Positions 9,294 to 18,594 of a DNA stretch of 64,000 nucleotides are shown piece after piece. Below the pieces are notes generated by a model. That model made no database searches and was not told the DNA's origin. It saw only the letters and a program-made list of their open reading frames with translations. The stretch spans positions 10,860 through 74,859 of the forward strand of contig CAZLVG010000001.1 in assembly GCA_964562905.1 (NCBI GenBank), written 5' to 3'. Numbering within the stretch: the first letter of the stretch is position 1; the number at the start of each line of letters is the position of its first letter. Made by a program: the position numbers and the translations under genes. The DNA comes from CAYSWF01 sp964562905 (lineage in GTDB: Bacteria > Patescibacteriota > Andersenbacteria > UBA10190).

Positions 9294-10682
9294 ATGGCTC
9301 CAATTAATAAAACTTTTGCCGCGCTTCTCCTGGTAATAACCTTGCTGGGTCTGGGCCTGCGGCTCGTACGCTATGACTCGGTACCGCCTTTTACCGAGAC
9401 GGCCGATGAGTTTATCTATCCCTGGTACGGGATGTCGCTACTAAAAGAGGGTGTGCCTACCAGTTGGTCCAATTTTGCCGCTTATGAAGAATTTGAAGAA
9501 GTTGAAATATGGGGTCAATACTACCGCCTGGTGACTCCTTATCTGGACAAACCGCCCTTATATCCGCTGATCACCGGCGGCGCTGCGCTCATGACAGGAG
9601 CCTCTGCTTTTTCTGACGTGCGCCTTGCGGTATTAAGACTTATACCGATAGCGTTGAGTGTAGTCACTATATTTTTGACTGGTCTTGTCGGACGGCGCTA
9701 TTTCGACCGTAACACAGGTCTTTTGGCCGCTGCTTTGTACGCCACGATCCCAACCGTAGTTTTATCTAACAGACTTTCCGTCGCCGAAAACCTGCTAACC
9801 CCCCTCGTTCTGGCAGGCTTATTCCTGCTGGCCGGCCGGTTAAAGACAGAATTATCGCGCGCGGCCCTGATATTGCTAGGCTTGCTGTCGGGCCTGGCCG
9901 TTTTGACCAAACAAACCGGTCTGGCGCTGGCGGCGGTTTTTTGCTGCTTTTTTCTGTCGCGACGGCAGTGGAAAAGAGCTTTATTCATGGCCTTAGCCGC
10001 CTTGGCATCCCTGGAGATTTATTTTGCTTTCGCCGCCTATTATGACTGGCAGTTATTCGCCAGCGTTGTGCGTGAGTTCAGCGGCTATCACACCGCCGGC
10101 GCACCCGAAATAGCTTACGCGATTTTCCGCCTGCCCCTGGTCGGCCACGGCGGAGGCCTCTTCTTTGACGGCGCCGTGCTGGCCGGCTACATTCTGCTGT
10201 TTGCCTCTCCTTTTTGGCTGCTTAATGAACACAAAAAAGGTCTCTCCTATCTCCAAACGTCCCTGCTGCTTGGTTTTCCCTTTATTTATACGATTGTTTT
10301 GGGCCTTATGGAATCAGGACATAAGTCAGCCTACTTTTTCGGTTGGCACCTGTACCCTCTCTTTCCTTTTTTAACACTGTTACTGGCCAAGGCTATGCTG
10401 GACCTGTGGCAGCGGCCGGACATCTTAAAGGCGGCCTTCTTGTACCTTGTCTTGGGGTCATCCACTGTTAGTTTTCTTCTGTTCCTTTTTCCGCGTTTTC
10501 AAGACTGGTGGCAGTTTATTCTCACTGTTATGTTCGCGGCCGCCGCTGTGTTTTTTCTGTCGCCCCGCCCCAAAGACCGTCGCGCTTTGCTGACAGTCAG
10601 TTTTATCATTTTTATGGCCGTTAATATTACGACGGTGCTGTTCGCGTTCCACCTTTATCCCAGCGGGCCGCAGCCTCTTTAA
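9294..10682 (+). CDS. Polytopic membrane glycosyltransferase, GT39/PMT-like
   Basis: About 462 residues with 10-12 hydrophobic helices. The N-terminus (MAPINKTFAALLLVITLLG) is a membrane helix, followed by a loop with TETADEFIYPWYGMSLL, the acidic pattern of GT-C glycosyltransferases, and later LDKPPLYPLI, a typical GT39 PP motif. The family transfers sugars from a lipid-phosphate donor outside the membrane. I chose the ATG at 9294 because an upstream ATG at 9273 sits inside a -10-like box. It is followed by a DUF2079-like membrane protein 21 nt downstream. Confidence 0.8.
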   Translation: MAPINKTFAALLLVITLLGLGLRLVRYDSVPPFTETADEFIYPWYGMSLLKEGVPTSWSNFAAYEEFEEVEIWGQYYRLVTPYLDKPPLYPLITGGAALMTGASAFSDVRLAVLRLIPIALSVVTIFLTGLVGRRYFDRNTGLLAAALYATIPTVVLSNRLSVAENLLTPLVLAGLFLLAGRLKTELSRAALILLGLLSGLAVLTKQTGLALAAVFCCFFLSRRQWKRALFMALAALASLEIYFAFAAYYDWQLFASVVREFSGYHTAGAPEIAYAIFRLPLVGHGGGLFFDGAVLAGYILLFASPFWLLNEHKKGLSYLQTSLLLGFPFIYTIVLGLMESGHKSAYFFGWHLYPLFPFLTLLLAKAMLDLWQRPDILKAAFLYLVLGSSTVSFLLFLFPRFQDWWQFILTVMFAAAAVFFLSPRPKDRRALLTVSFIIFMAVNITTVLFAFHLYPSGPQPL

Positions 10683-10703
10683 GCCGACTGCTTGACGCCG
10701 CCT

Positions 10704-12326
10704 ATGCGCCCGCTTATCAGATGGATAGATAAGCACGCGGCAGTGATAATGGCCGCCATAGCGGCGCTTTACCTGGTTTACGCGGGCGCGTTGAGCGCGA
10801 TGGATCACTTCGGCCTGCGCACCCAGCTGTCCGATCTGGGGCATATGGAGCAGGCTATTTGGCAGATAACCCAGGGGGACCCGGCCATGACACAGTCGGA
10901 TCCCGCGCTTAACCTGCCGCGGATGCGGGTGCACGCCAATGTGATTTTTTATCTTATCGCGCCTTTTTACGCCCTTTTCCCCTCACCTGTCACTCTGTTG
11001 CTTCTGGGCACGGCCGCGGTGGCTTCCGCGGGCTTCCTGTTTTTTCTGCTGGCGCGCCATGTCTTAAACAGCCATTCGCTGGCGCTTCTCTTCGGCGTTG
11101 CCTTCCTGGCTAATCCGCTGGTCCAGGAAGCCAACCTTTACGATTTTCACCCCATAGTGCTGGCTTTCCCGCTTTTTCTGGCCGTCCTGCTGTTCCAGGA
11201 AAAACGCCAGTGGGCCGGTTATTGGCTAGCTTTGCTGCTGCTCCTGTCCGTCAAGGAAACCCTGCTGCCGGTGGCAGCCGCCATAGGCGTGTATGTGACC
11301 ATCCGCTCCTCTAAAAAACACGGTCTTATAACCATACTGGCCGCCGCCACGTACTTCTTCGCGCTAAGCGAACTGCTGCCGCTGGCAACCGGCTTCCCCG
11401 TGGCGGAGCTTCAGCCTAGATTTGATTATTTGGGCGCCACTCCCAAAGAAGCCCTGGTTAAGGCCTTGACCAGCCCGGGCGAGCTGCTGGGGGTAGTACT
11501 GCCACGTGATAAGTTAACCTATCTGGCCTATCTGGCACCACAAGGCAGCTTCCTGGCCGTTCTTTCACCCCTGGCCGCCTTGTGGGCTCTGCCCCCCATT
11601 GCGTTCAACCTGCTTGACCTCCTTGGCTTCCAGGTCCGAATCACCGGCGCGTACCACTCCGGCCTGGTAATCACTGCCGCGTATGCCGCCGCTCTTTACG
11701 GACTGCGTTTTGTCAGCCGCCGGCGGCCTGGCTGGTCTCGCGGCCTGATAGGACTGTTTGTCCTGCAAGCGGCGGCTATCTCCCTGGTCATGAGCCCGAC
11801 CCCTTACGGACTGCTGTCGTCTTGGCGAGACTTCCGTTTAAACCACGACTACGACAAATTTGCCGACATCGCCACTCTTATCCCTCCCCGCGCCGCTCTG
11901 TCCACCCAGAACGGCCCCGCCGCCCACCTGGCTGCCCGCGATATTGTTGTCAAATATCCCCATAACACCCAGGCTGTGGATTATATCCTGCTGCACGTAC
12001 ATGATCCCACCAACTGTAACAACGGGATGTTTTTTGCCGACAGCCCGTCGGTGGCTTTTCCATCATGGACCGGTAAGTATAAAAAAGAGACACTTGACCC
12101 GGCCTTCGCTGAAAACGATTTCGGGGTCTTGGCTTACCGTCCGCCCTGGTATTTGTTTAAACGCGGCCACAACCGCCAGCTTAACGCTAAGGCGTACGAA
12201 AAAGCTATGAAAGACCTGCGCCGGTACCCGCCTTACGCGGTAAAGCGTCAGCTTAAGTGTAATTCCGTCGACAGGTTGCAGGAGCTATATGCCGAACAGT
12301 TGTCTCGTGTTGGTCTGGGTAGCTAA
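10704..12326 (+). CDS. DUF2079-type polytopic membrane protein
   Basis: About 540 residues with many hydrophobic helices. The stretch AIWQITQGDPAMT followed by HANVIFYLIAPFYALFPSP, then NLYDFHPIVLAFPLFL and SVKETLLPV, is the pattern of the DUF2079 family, large membrane proteins with a GT-C-like layout whose reaction is unknown. The ATG at 10704 is taken as start; an in-frame TTG at 10692 is possible. It probably shares an operon with the GT39-like gene just upstream. Its 3' end overlaps the convergent tatD gene by 42 nt. Confidence 0.75.
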   Translation: MRPLIRWIDKHAAVIMAAIAALYLVYAGALSAMDHFGLRTQLSDLGHMEQAIWQITQGDPAMTQSDPALNLPRMRVHANVIFYLIAPFYALFPSPVTLLLLGTAAVASAGFLFFLLARHVLNSHSLALLFGVAFLANPLVQEANLYDFHPIVLAFPLFLAVLLFQEKRQWAGYWLALLLLLSVKETLLPVAAAIGVYVTIRSSKKHGLITILAAATYFFALSELLPLATGFPVAELQPRFDYLGATPKEALVKALTSPGELLGVVLPRDKLTYLAYLAPQGSFLAVLSPLAALWALPPIAFNLLDLLGFQVRITGAYHSGLVITAAYAAALYGLRFVSRRRPGWSRGLIGLFVLQAAAISLVMSPTPYGLLSSWRDFRLNHDYDKFADIATLIPPRAALSTQNGPAAHLAARDIVVKYPHNTQAVDYILLHVHDPTNCNNGMFFADSPSVAFPSWTGKYKKETLDPAFAENDFGVLAYRPPWYLFKRGHNRQLNAKAYEKAMKDLRRYPPYAVKRQLKCNSVDRLQELYAEQLSRVGLGS

Positions 12327-13073
12327 CTCAACCCTATCAAGCGGCACCCTTCTTAGTTCCGCTACTTTTCGAGCCACCAATTCCACATAGGCCGGCTCGT
12401 TGCGTTGCCCCCGATAAGGCTCCGGCGCCAGGAAAGGGCAGTCCGTTTCCAACAACATTCTGTCCAAAGGAACCACGCGGGTCGCCTCGGCCGCCTCCCC
12501 GGCATTCTTGAAAGTCACTACCCCGTTGAAAGCAAGATACATGCCTAATTCAAGATACTCCTCCGCCTGCCGGCGGCTGCCGTTGAATGAGTGCATCACG
12601 CCTGGGGGCAGCTGGTCCTGGCTGTAAGAAGCCAACAGTTTGATGACTTCATCGTGCGCATCAATATCATCGCCGCTCCTTACATGAAAAACGATCGGCA
12701 GGCCATGCGATCGCGCCAGCGCCATAAAACCGGTCAGTGCCTTTAACTGCTTCGGCAAATTTCCCCCCCGATACAAGTCAATCCCTACCTCGCCCACTGC
12801 CTTAACCTCTTCTTCCCGCGCCAGCCCGCGCAGCCGCCTCCAGTCGCCCTCTTCCAAATCTTCCGCCTCGCTCGGGTGAACCCCCACCGTTGCCCCTACT
12901 CCCACACCCTGACCGCGGTACTGCCGCGCTAGACTAATAGCCTTCTCGCTGCTCGCCACGCCCGTACCCACCTCAACCCAGCCTCCAACCCCGGCTTCCC
13001 GCGCCCTGCTAATAACCTCTTCCCTGTCACCGTCAAACTGGGGAAAAGCGACGTGCGCGTGGCTGTCAATCAT
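12285..13073 (-). CDS. tatD: TatD family metal-dependent DNase
   Basis: 262 residues, normal for TatD. Metal ligands are recognisable: N-terminal MIDSHAH, the Glu in AVGEVGIDL, and H in FHVRSGD, HSFNG and LETDCPFLAPEPYRG. TatD proteins are cytoplasmic 3'-5' exonucleases that act in DNA repair or fragmentation. It starts 1 nt after the stop of the LAB_N gene, so the two are translationally linked. Its tail runs into the convergent DUF2079 gene. Confidence 0.96.
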   Translation of the reverse strand: MIDSHAHVAFPQFDGDREEVISRAREAGVGGWVEVGTGVASSEKAISLARQYRGQGVGVGATVGVHPSEAEDLEEGDWRRLRGLAREEEVKAVGEVGIDLYRGGNLPKQLKALTGFMALARSHGLPIVFHVRSGDDIDAHDEVIKLLASYSQDQLPPGVMHSFNGSRRQAEEYLELGMYLAFNGVVTFKNAGEAAEATRVVPLDRMLLETDCPFLAPEPYRGQRNEPAYVELVARKVAELRRVPLDRVELATQTNTRQLFGI

Positions 13074-13074
13074 C

Positions 13075-13338
13075 CTAGCTCTCCCCCGCCCTTACTATCA
13101 GCCATAAATTCCTCACATACACCAATATACCCACACTCTGCCCCGCGATAAACACCGGATCCCTTATGTGTACAGCGTAAACCAGCAACCCCATGCCCCC
13201 CGCCAGGCTCAAATACCAAAAAGCTTTGGGTATCACCGACCGTCCCTGCTTCTCCGACACTACCCACTGCACAAAAAAACGCATAAAAAAGGCCGCCTGC
13301 GCCCCAAAACCCAGCCACAACCACAAATCTTCAGGCAT
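13075..13338 (-). CDS. LAB_N domain membrane protein (lipid-A-disaccharide synthase N-terminal-like)
   Basis: 87 residues with three hydrophobic segments and the conserved LAB_N pattern: GFGAQAAFFMRFFVQWVVSEKQGRS, PKAFWYLSLAGG, YAVHIRDPVFIAGQSVGILVYVRNL. Standalone LAB_N proteins are often found beside DPM1-like GT2 enzymes, as here (8-nt overlap with the GT2 gene), and may help move or position a lipid-linked sugar (inference). A different frame over the same DNA (13070-13324) is not credible. It is followed by tatD. Confidence 0.9.
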   Translation of the reverse strand: MPEDLWLWLGFGAQAAFFMRFFVQWVVSEKQGRSVIPKAFWYLSLAGGMGLLVYAVHIRDPVFIAGQSVGILVYVRNLWLIVRAGES

Positions 13339-14023
13339 ACTTTCCGAAGCCTTTCGCCCGGCGCACTTTAATCAAGCCCGCCGCCGCGCGCCATATCCTA
13401 TTCCTGATACCGTATTTTGAACGCCCATGCCTCCTGGGAAAATGCCGCACCGTGTGCTGGGCAACCCTAAAACCAGCCGCTGCCATCAAGAAAGGGAAAA
13501 ACCTGTGGGCCCCCTCGAAAGCATCAAGACAGGCTACCACCTTCCGGTCAAATACCCGCAGCGGACAGCCAATGTCGCGAAAGTCGTCTTTCAAAACCAA
13601 CCGCTGCGCCGCGTTAGCTATCCACGAAGACGCCTTCCTAACCAGTGAATCCCGCCTTCTTTCCCTCCACCCTACCACCGCGTCGTACCCCTCTTCCAGC
13701 CTTTTAAACATGGCCGGAATGGCAGCCACGTCGTCTTGGAGATCCCCATCCAAAGTAACTATTACCCTGCCCGCCGCCGCCCGAAAACCAGCCAACAAAG
13801 CCGCTGTCTTTTTCTTGTTATTCTCAAATCTAATGACCCGCGCCGCGCCGTCTCCAATCTCATCCAAACGATTACAAGTGGCGTCACTCGACCCGTCATC
13901 CACAAAAATAACCTCGTACCCGCCGGCCAGCCCCATCCCGCTCAAAACTTTTTTTATCTGGTCAAAAAGCGGCTGCACCGAATCCTCCTCGTTATACACT
14001 GGAACCACCACGGAAATATCCAT
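13331..14023 (-). CDS. Family 2 glycosyltransferase, polyprenyl-phosphate sugar synthase (DPM1/ArnC-like)
   Basis: 230 residues with the GT-A nucleotide-sugar fold: VVVPVYNEEDSVQPLF at the N-terminus, VDDGSSDAT, and the metal-binding VTLDGDLQDD. It lacks the C-terminal membrane helices of ArnC or GtrB, so resembles soluble DPM1. Such enzymes load a sugar onto polyprenyl phosphate, the donor used by the GT39/PMT-type enzymes at 7.7, 9.3 and 43.5 kb (inference). The minus-strand -10-like TATATT sits 5 nt before the ATG, so the message may be leaderless. Confidence 0.9.
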   Translation of the reverse strand: MDISVVVPVYNEEDSVQPLFDQIKKVLSGMGLAGGYEVIFVDDGSSDATCNRLDEIGDGAARVIRFENNKKKTAALLAGFRAAAGRVIVTLDGDLQDDVAAIPAMFKRLEEGYDAVVGWRERRRDSLVRKASSWIANAAQRLVLKDDFRDIGCPLRVFDRKVVACLDAFEGAHRFFPFLMAAAGFRVAQHTVRHFPRRHGRSKYGIRNRIWRAAAGLIKVRRAKGFGKYA

Positions 14024-14052
14024 ACCCTAATATAAACACCACTTCCCCGCTT

Positions 14053-14493
14053 ATGCTATCCTTCACTCACACCATCTTGAGTCTTCCCCTGGCCGACCTC
14101 TTCCACAATCCCGCCGCCATCTTCCTCGCCGCCTTCCTTCTCCACCTAGCCGCCGACGCCATCCTCCACTGGAACGTGGATCCGACCAGGCGGCCCTATC
14201 CCTACAAGTTCGTGGCTCTTGACGTGCTATCCGGCCTCGCCCTGGCCCTGCCCATCGCCGCCGGCCGCTGGCCAGTCCTGTCCACCCTGGCTGCCATTGC
14301 CGGCGGCAACGCGCCCGACGCCATTCACTCTTTGTGGTACATCTTTAAGCCCACCAAGTACAGCAAATATATTCATTGGCTAGAACCCTTCCTCTCCTTC
14401 CACAAAAAAATCCAGCGCGAGACCACCAGTGTCCCCCTCGGCCTAGCCTCGCAAATAATCCTCATCGCCCTGGCCCTTTCTCTCGTCTTATAA
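14053..14493 (+). CDS. Hypothetical small polytopic membrane protein
   Basis: 146 residues with three or four hydrophobic segments. Conserved-looking polar residues sit at membrane edges: HLAADAILHWNVDP near residue 33 and GGNAPDAIHSLWYIF near 92. The H...D...H pattern is reminiscent of membrane-bound metal-dependent hydrolases (DUF457/YdjM type), but the match is too loose to assign. The start ATG has an AT-rich -10-like TATAAA about 19 nt upstream, which overlaps the divergent promoter of the GT2 gene. Confidence 0.7.
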   Translation: MLSFTHTILSLPLADLFHNPAAIFLAAFLLHLAADAILHWNVDPTRRPYPYKFVALDVLSGLALALPIAAGRWPVLSTLAAIAGGNAPDAIHSLWYIFKPTKYSKYIHWLEPFLSFHKKIQRETTSVPLGLASQIILIALALSLVL

Positions 14494-14517
14494 TCCAAAA
14501 CCCGGTACACTAATCCC

Positions 14518-14818
14518 GTGCCAAACAACAACAAACCCGCCACCAAAGGATGGCGTCCGCGAAGCCGCCGGCGAGCTAGCCGAAGCCGTTAAGATTGGCT
14601 TTGATCGCACGGCCACCAAAGACGATTTAGCGACACTTGACAAGAGAGTCGATGGCCCAGACAAGAAAGTTGACAATCTTGATAAGAAGTTCGGCAGACT
14701 CGCGCGCGGCCAAAAAGCCATGCTTGGCATTCTGGACGAGAACAACAAACTGCCTAAAGAAATACGTCGTCTACCCGAACGCGTCGCTCGCCTCGAGCGA
14801 TCAGTCTTCCACCGCTGA
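14518..14818 (+). pseudogene. Small coiled-coil protein gene broken by a one-base frameshift
   Basis: A GTG at 14518 opens a frame reading VPNNNKPATK that stops at TAA after 24 codons. From 14549 the next frame continues as DGVREAAGELAEAVKIGFD, followed by a heptad-rich coiled coil (DLATLDKRVD, VDNLDKKFG) and a TGA at 14816-14818. That second frame has no ATG, GTG or TTG before residue 60. Deleting one G in AAAGGAT at 14545-14551 would restore one continuous 99-100 residue protein. The form resembles small coiled-coil proteins with ATKDDL motifs common in Patescibacteria. A real pseudogene, a sequencing error or programmed frameshifting are all possible. Confidence 0.6.
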
Positions 14819-14828
14819 TAACTCTACG

Positions 14829-15881
14829 TTAACCCGCTAGTTCTTCGCCAGTCTTAGAAGTTGACACTAAGTCATTAACAAAAGCACTCACTACCACCGC
14901 CGCCGGCACCGCCAGCAGCACCCCCACTACCCCTACCAGCCTCGCCCCCAAGAGCACCGCCAAAATCGTCACCAACGGATTTAAGCCCGTTGCCTTGCGC
15001 ATGATGAAAGGAATCAGCAGGTGATTTTCCGCCTGCTGTACCAGCAGGTAGAACAACGCCACCCCCAAGCCCAACAGCCACGACTGGGTAAACCCAACCA
15101 AGACCGCCGGCACCGCCGCTATTATCGGCCCCATAATCGGCACCAACTCCAGTACCCCCGCCACCAAACCCAACAGCAGTGAATACGGCACTCCCATAAT
15201 CCACAAACCAGCCGCTACCGTAACGCCGACTATCACCCCCAGCGACAGCTGAGCCACTACCCAGCGCCCCATCACTCTCTGCGTCCGGTCAATCACCATT
15301 TCCACGTAAGCCAAATGTCTAGCCGGCACCACCATGCGGAACGGCTTTTTTACCGCCTCTTTGTCCACTACCAAATACAAAGCGATCACGAACATGAAAA
15401 TCAGCGTAAACACCCCGGAGAACACCGTGCGCGTCTGTCGAAACAGCCCCGCCCCTACATTGGTCAAGTCCTTCCCCACTCCGGCCAGCGCCTGCTGCCA
15501 CGCGCTGACGGCTCCCCTAACTTCCCCCGTAGAAGGAATCAAGCCCCGAACGCTCAAATACTCCATCAAAGCCGGCAGGGCATGGGACAACTGCGTCAAC
15601 TGCTCCGTCAGCGGCGGTATGATCAGCGATACCACCACCGCCGCCACCACTAGCACCAGCCCGTACACCAGCGCCACCGACACCGCCCTTGGCACCAGGT
15701 ACCTCTCCAGCCTGTCAGCTACCGGCCGGATGGCGCTGGCCACCACCACCGACGCGAACAACATCAGTAGAAAATCAAATATTATGTATATGAACCAGAA
15801 GCTTATCAGCACCAGAACAACCCTGAAGACCGTTCCCGTCGAGATATCCACGTTACTGTTAGCTTTTGGATTAACAGTCAT
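14829..15881 (-). CDS. AI-2E family transporter (PerM/YdiK-like)
   Basis: 350 residues with about seven to eight membrane helices in the family pattern: an N-terminal pair, a central amphipathic region, and the C-terminal signature GVLELVPIMGPIIAAVPA. Members export small molecules or act in Na+/H+ exchange; the substrate here is unknown. It follows the M16 peptidase (10 nt gap) and ends close to the frameshifted coiled-coil gene on the other strand. Confidence 0.92.
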   Translation of the reverse strand: MTVNPKANSNVDISTGTVFRVVLVLISFWFIYIIFDFLLMLFASVVVASAIRPVADRLERYLVPRAVSVALVYGLVLVVAAVVVSLIIPPLTEQLTQLSHALPALMEYLSVRGLIPSTGEVRGAVSAWQQALAGVGKDLTNVGAGLFRQTRTVFSGVFTLIFMFVIALYLVVDKEAVKKPFRMVVPARHLAYVEMVIDRTQRVMGRWVVAQLSLGVIVGVTVAAGLWIMGVPYSLLLGLVAGVLELVPIMGPIIAAVPAVLVGFTQSWLLGLGVALFYLLVQQAENHLLIPFIMRKATGLNPLVTILAVLLGARLVGVVGVLLAVPAAVVVSAFVNDLVSTSKTGEELAG

Positions 15882-15890
15882 GGTTAAATA

Positions 15891-17174
15891 TTAACCCGTT
15901 CGCAACTGCTGTTCAAAAACATCGGGCGAGGATTGCGGCCCCAGCACAGCCACCGCCCGCTGGTCTGTCCGCAGCAATGCTCGCGCCGTGCTCTGAATTT
16001 CCCGCGCCGTTACTGATAAAATTCTTCGTTCTATATCATCCGGCGTCATCACTTTCTTCTGCAACAGTTCCTGCATTCCCGCAAATACAGCCAGGGAATT
16101 GGTTTCCTCCAGCTCCAGCGCCAGCCGGCCTTTTATCATCTGCCTGGCCTTGTCTATTTCGGCCTGCGCCACCGCCTCCTGCATAATCCGGTCATACTGC
16201 CGCAAGATAAGCTTGAGGGCAAAACCGGCCTTATCGGTACGCAACCCAGCCTGCGTTTCAAATCCGCCGGTATCCGTAAGATTTTCCGAAGAAGTACGCA
16301 GGGAGTAAGCCAGACCCTTGTTTTCTCTTACTTCCATAAACAAACGGCTGCTCATGCCGCCGCCCAGAATGACAGCCAGTACTTCAGTGGCCCACCGGCG
16401 TTCATCCCTCAGCGACGTGCCGGGCACACCCACTATCAAATGAGTCTGGTCCAGGGAAGACCTGTTTTCAAAGACAAGCCGCTGGGTTGGCCCTGCTCGC
16501 GCCCGCTCCGGTTTTGTTTCCTTACCGCGGGGAAGACCCCGAAACCATCCCTCTATCTTGGATAGGATCCCGCGTTCTCTGAAGTTGCCCGCGACGACCA
16601 CCACCGTGTTGCCCGTATGGTAGTGGCATCCCGTGTAATTCAGAAAATCGTTTCTGGTAAACCGGGCTACCGTCTCTGGTGTTCCGTCGACCCGGCGCCC
16701 CAATGGATGTCCGCCGAACAGCGCCCGGCGCCAAAGATGATTAACATGCCTCATCGGGGCATCCGTATGCATTTTAATCTCCTCCATAATAACTCCCCTC
16801 TCGCGCTCTATCTCGCGGGACGGGAAAACGGAATTAAGCAGAATGTCCGCCACGACATCCCCAGCCAAGTCCAGATGATCCTGAGCAGCCTTTACGTAAT
16901 ATCCCGTTACTTCTTCGCCTGTAAAAGCGTTATATTCCGCTCCCATATTGTCCAAGGTTTCGGCAATCTCCAGCTTGTCAGAGCGTTTACGGGTCCCCTT
17001 AAAAAACATATGTTCCAGAAAATGCGAAAGTCCGCTTTGCTTTTCTTTTTCATAACGGGAGCCCACACCGATCAACACCAGTAGGGTAAACGCCTTACCT
17101 TCCGTGCGCGGCAACAGCAGCACGCGCAAGCCGGACGGCAACCTCTTTTTTACTACCGGGAAATCTTCAGCCAC
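15891..17174 (-). CDS. M16 family zinc peptidase (processing-peptidase-like)
   Basis: 427 residues, the size of a single-chain M16B peptidase. The inverted zinc motif HFLEH is at residues 51-55 and the distal Glu lies in the VIMEEIKMH stretch near residue 131. The C-terminal half carries the R/Y pair region (NKGLAYSLRTSSE). The start codon is GTG, with GAAGG a few nt upstream. It sits between glycyl-tRNA synthetase (24 nt upstream) and the AI-2E permease. A role in peptide turnover is likely; no signal peptide is visible, so it is probably cytoplasmic. Confidence 0.94.
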   Translation of the reverse strand: MAEDFPVVKKRLPSGLRVLLLPRTEGKAFTLLVLIGVGSRYEKEKQSGLSHFLEHMFFKGTRKRSDKLEIAETLDNMGAEYNAFTGEEVTGYYVKAAQDHLDLAGDVVADILLNSVFPSREIERERGVIMEEIKMHTDAPMRHVNHLWRRALFGGHPLGRRVDGTPETVARFTRNDFLNYTGCHYHTGNTVVVVAGNFRERGILSKIEGWFRGLPRGKETKPERARAGPTQRLVFENRSSLDQTHLIVGVPGTSLRDERRWATEVLAVILGGGMSSRLFMEVRENKGLAYSLRTSSENLTDTGGFETQAGLRTDKAGFALKLILRQYDRIMQEAVAQAEIDKARQMIKGRLALELEETNSLAVFAGMQELLQKKVMTPDDIERRILSVTAREIQSTARALLRTDQRAVAVLGPQSSPDVFEQQLRTG

Positions 17175-17197
17175 GCCTTCAACTTCGCGCTTTAAAC

Positions 17198-18514
17198 TTA
17201 ACTGCCGAGTTTGCCGCTTACTACCCCCGGCACTTCGGCCAGCGGCACCCTCTCCTGTTCCATGGTGTCCCTGTCCCTGATGGTGACCGCTTTATCCTCT
17301 AACGTTTCAAAATCCACTGTCACGCACCAAGGAGTGCCTACCTCATCCTGACGCCGGTAGCGCTTGCCTATGGACTGCGTCACGTCATAGTCACAACTGA
17401 ATTTTCCGGCCAGTCCGCGAGCCAGCGGCTCGGCCACTTCCAGCAGTTTATCCTGGCGGGACAGCGGCAATACCGCCACCTGGTAGGGCGACATCCTGGC
17501 CGGGAATTTCATTACTACCCGCTTCTCCTGCCCGCCCTTGGCCGAAGGCGCCTTTTCTTCACGGTAGGCCGACACCATCATAGCCAACACAGTGCGGTCC
17601 ACCCCAAAAGTGGGCTCCACCACATGCGGTACGAACTTCTCTCCCGTCTCCGGATCGGTATAACTCATGTCCCGGCCCGACTTTTCCATGTGCAAGCGCA
17701 AGTCATAATCAGCCCGGTAAGCCAAGCCGTAGAGTTCCTGCCTGCCGAAAGGAAAGTTAAACTCCAGGTCTACCGTCCGACGGGAATAGAAGGCCCTCTC
17801 CTCCTTGGAAATCTCGTGTTCATGAATTTTACTACCGTCAATGCCGCAAAGATTGACCCACTTGTGCATTTCTTCCAGCCATCTGTCAAACTGCGGCCGC
17901 CACTTTTCCGGACGTATGAAGTACTCAATTTCCATCTGTTCAAACTCACGCGTGCGGAAAATAAAGTTGCGGGGGGTAATTTCGTTGCGGAACGCTTTAC
18001 CGAGTTGCGCTATGCCGAACGGAATTCTGTGCCGCCCGGACGCCAGCACCAGCGGGAAATTAACCAGCATGCCCTGAGCCGTTTCCGGACGTAAATACAC
18101 CACCGAGGAATCGTCTTCCTTGGGACCCAAGAAAGTCTTGAACATCATATTAAAGGCCACCGGCTCCGTAAAGCTGTCTGCGGCCCGGCAACGCGGGCAA
18201 GGAGCGGACATATCTATCTCGTCGGACCGATAGCGGCGGCGGCACTGCCTGCATTCCGTAAGGGGATCGCTGAACTCGTCGAGATGGCCGCTGGCTTCCC
18301 ATACTTTGGGATTCATTATCAGTGCGGAATCCAAACCAACCACGTCCAGCCGCCGGCGCACAAACATGTCCCACCACGCCTGCTTAATATTGTTTTTTAG
18401 CAACACGCCCAACGGGCCGTAATCCCAGCTGCTAGCTAAACCACCGTAGATTTCCGACCCGGGAAAAACAAACCCCCGCCTTTTGGCCAAAGAAACAATT
18501 TTTTTCATGTCCAT
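17198..18514 (-). CDS. glyQS: Glycyl-tRNA synthetase, dimeric (alpha2) class II type
   Basis: 438 residues. Class II motifs are visible: motif 2 FRNEITPRNFIFRTREFEQMEIEYF, and motif 3 PHVVEPTFGVDRTVLAMM. A zinc-type Cys cluster is present (CRQCRRRYRSDE, CPRC). The C-terminal anticodon-binding domain begins near PYQVAVLPL. The type is the archaeal/eukaryotic-like homodimer, not the alpha2-beta2 GlyQ/GlyS type. The second Met (residue 3) is an alternative start. It precedes the M16 peptidase by 24 nt. Confidence 0.97.
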   Translation of the reverse strand: MDMKKIVSLAKRRGFVFPGSEIYGGLASSWDYGPLGVLLKNNIKQAWWDMFVRRRLDVVGLDSALIMNPKVWEASGHLDEFSDPLTECRQCRRRYRSDEIDMSAPCPRCRAADSFTEPVAFNMMFKTFLGPKEDDSSVVYLRPETAQGMLVNFPLVLASGRHRIPFGIAQLGKAFRNEITPRNFIFRTREFEQMEIEYFIRPEKWRPQFDRWLEEMHKWVNLCGIDGSKIHEHEISKEERAFYSRRTVDLEFNFPFGRQELYGLAYRADYDLRLHMEKSGRDMSYTDPETGEKFVPHVVEPTFGVDRTVLAMMVSAYREEKAPSAKGGQEKRVVMKFPARMSPYQVAVLPLSRQDKLLEVAEPLARGLAGKFSCDYDVTQSIGKRYRRQDEVGTPWCVTVDFETLEDKAVTIRDRDTMEQERVPLAEVPGVVSGKLGS

Positions 18515-18594
18515 GCCCTTAACTTACCAGTTTATGCTCCTCCACCTAAAGTAAACTGGCCGGCCTCCAAAAACAATGTTTACGTCCTGCGCCA

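Noticed and set aside
13070..13324. 84-residue minus frame over the LAB_N gene
   Set aside because: It is Gly/Cys-rich, has no hydrophobic pattern, and the other frame is a clear LAB_N domain with good spacing to neighbours.
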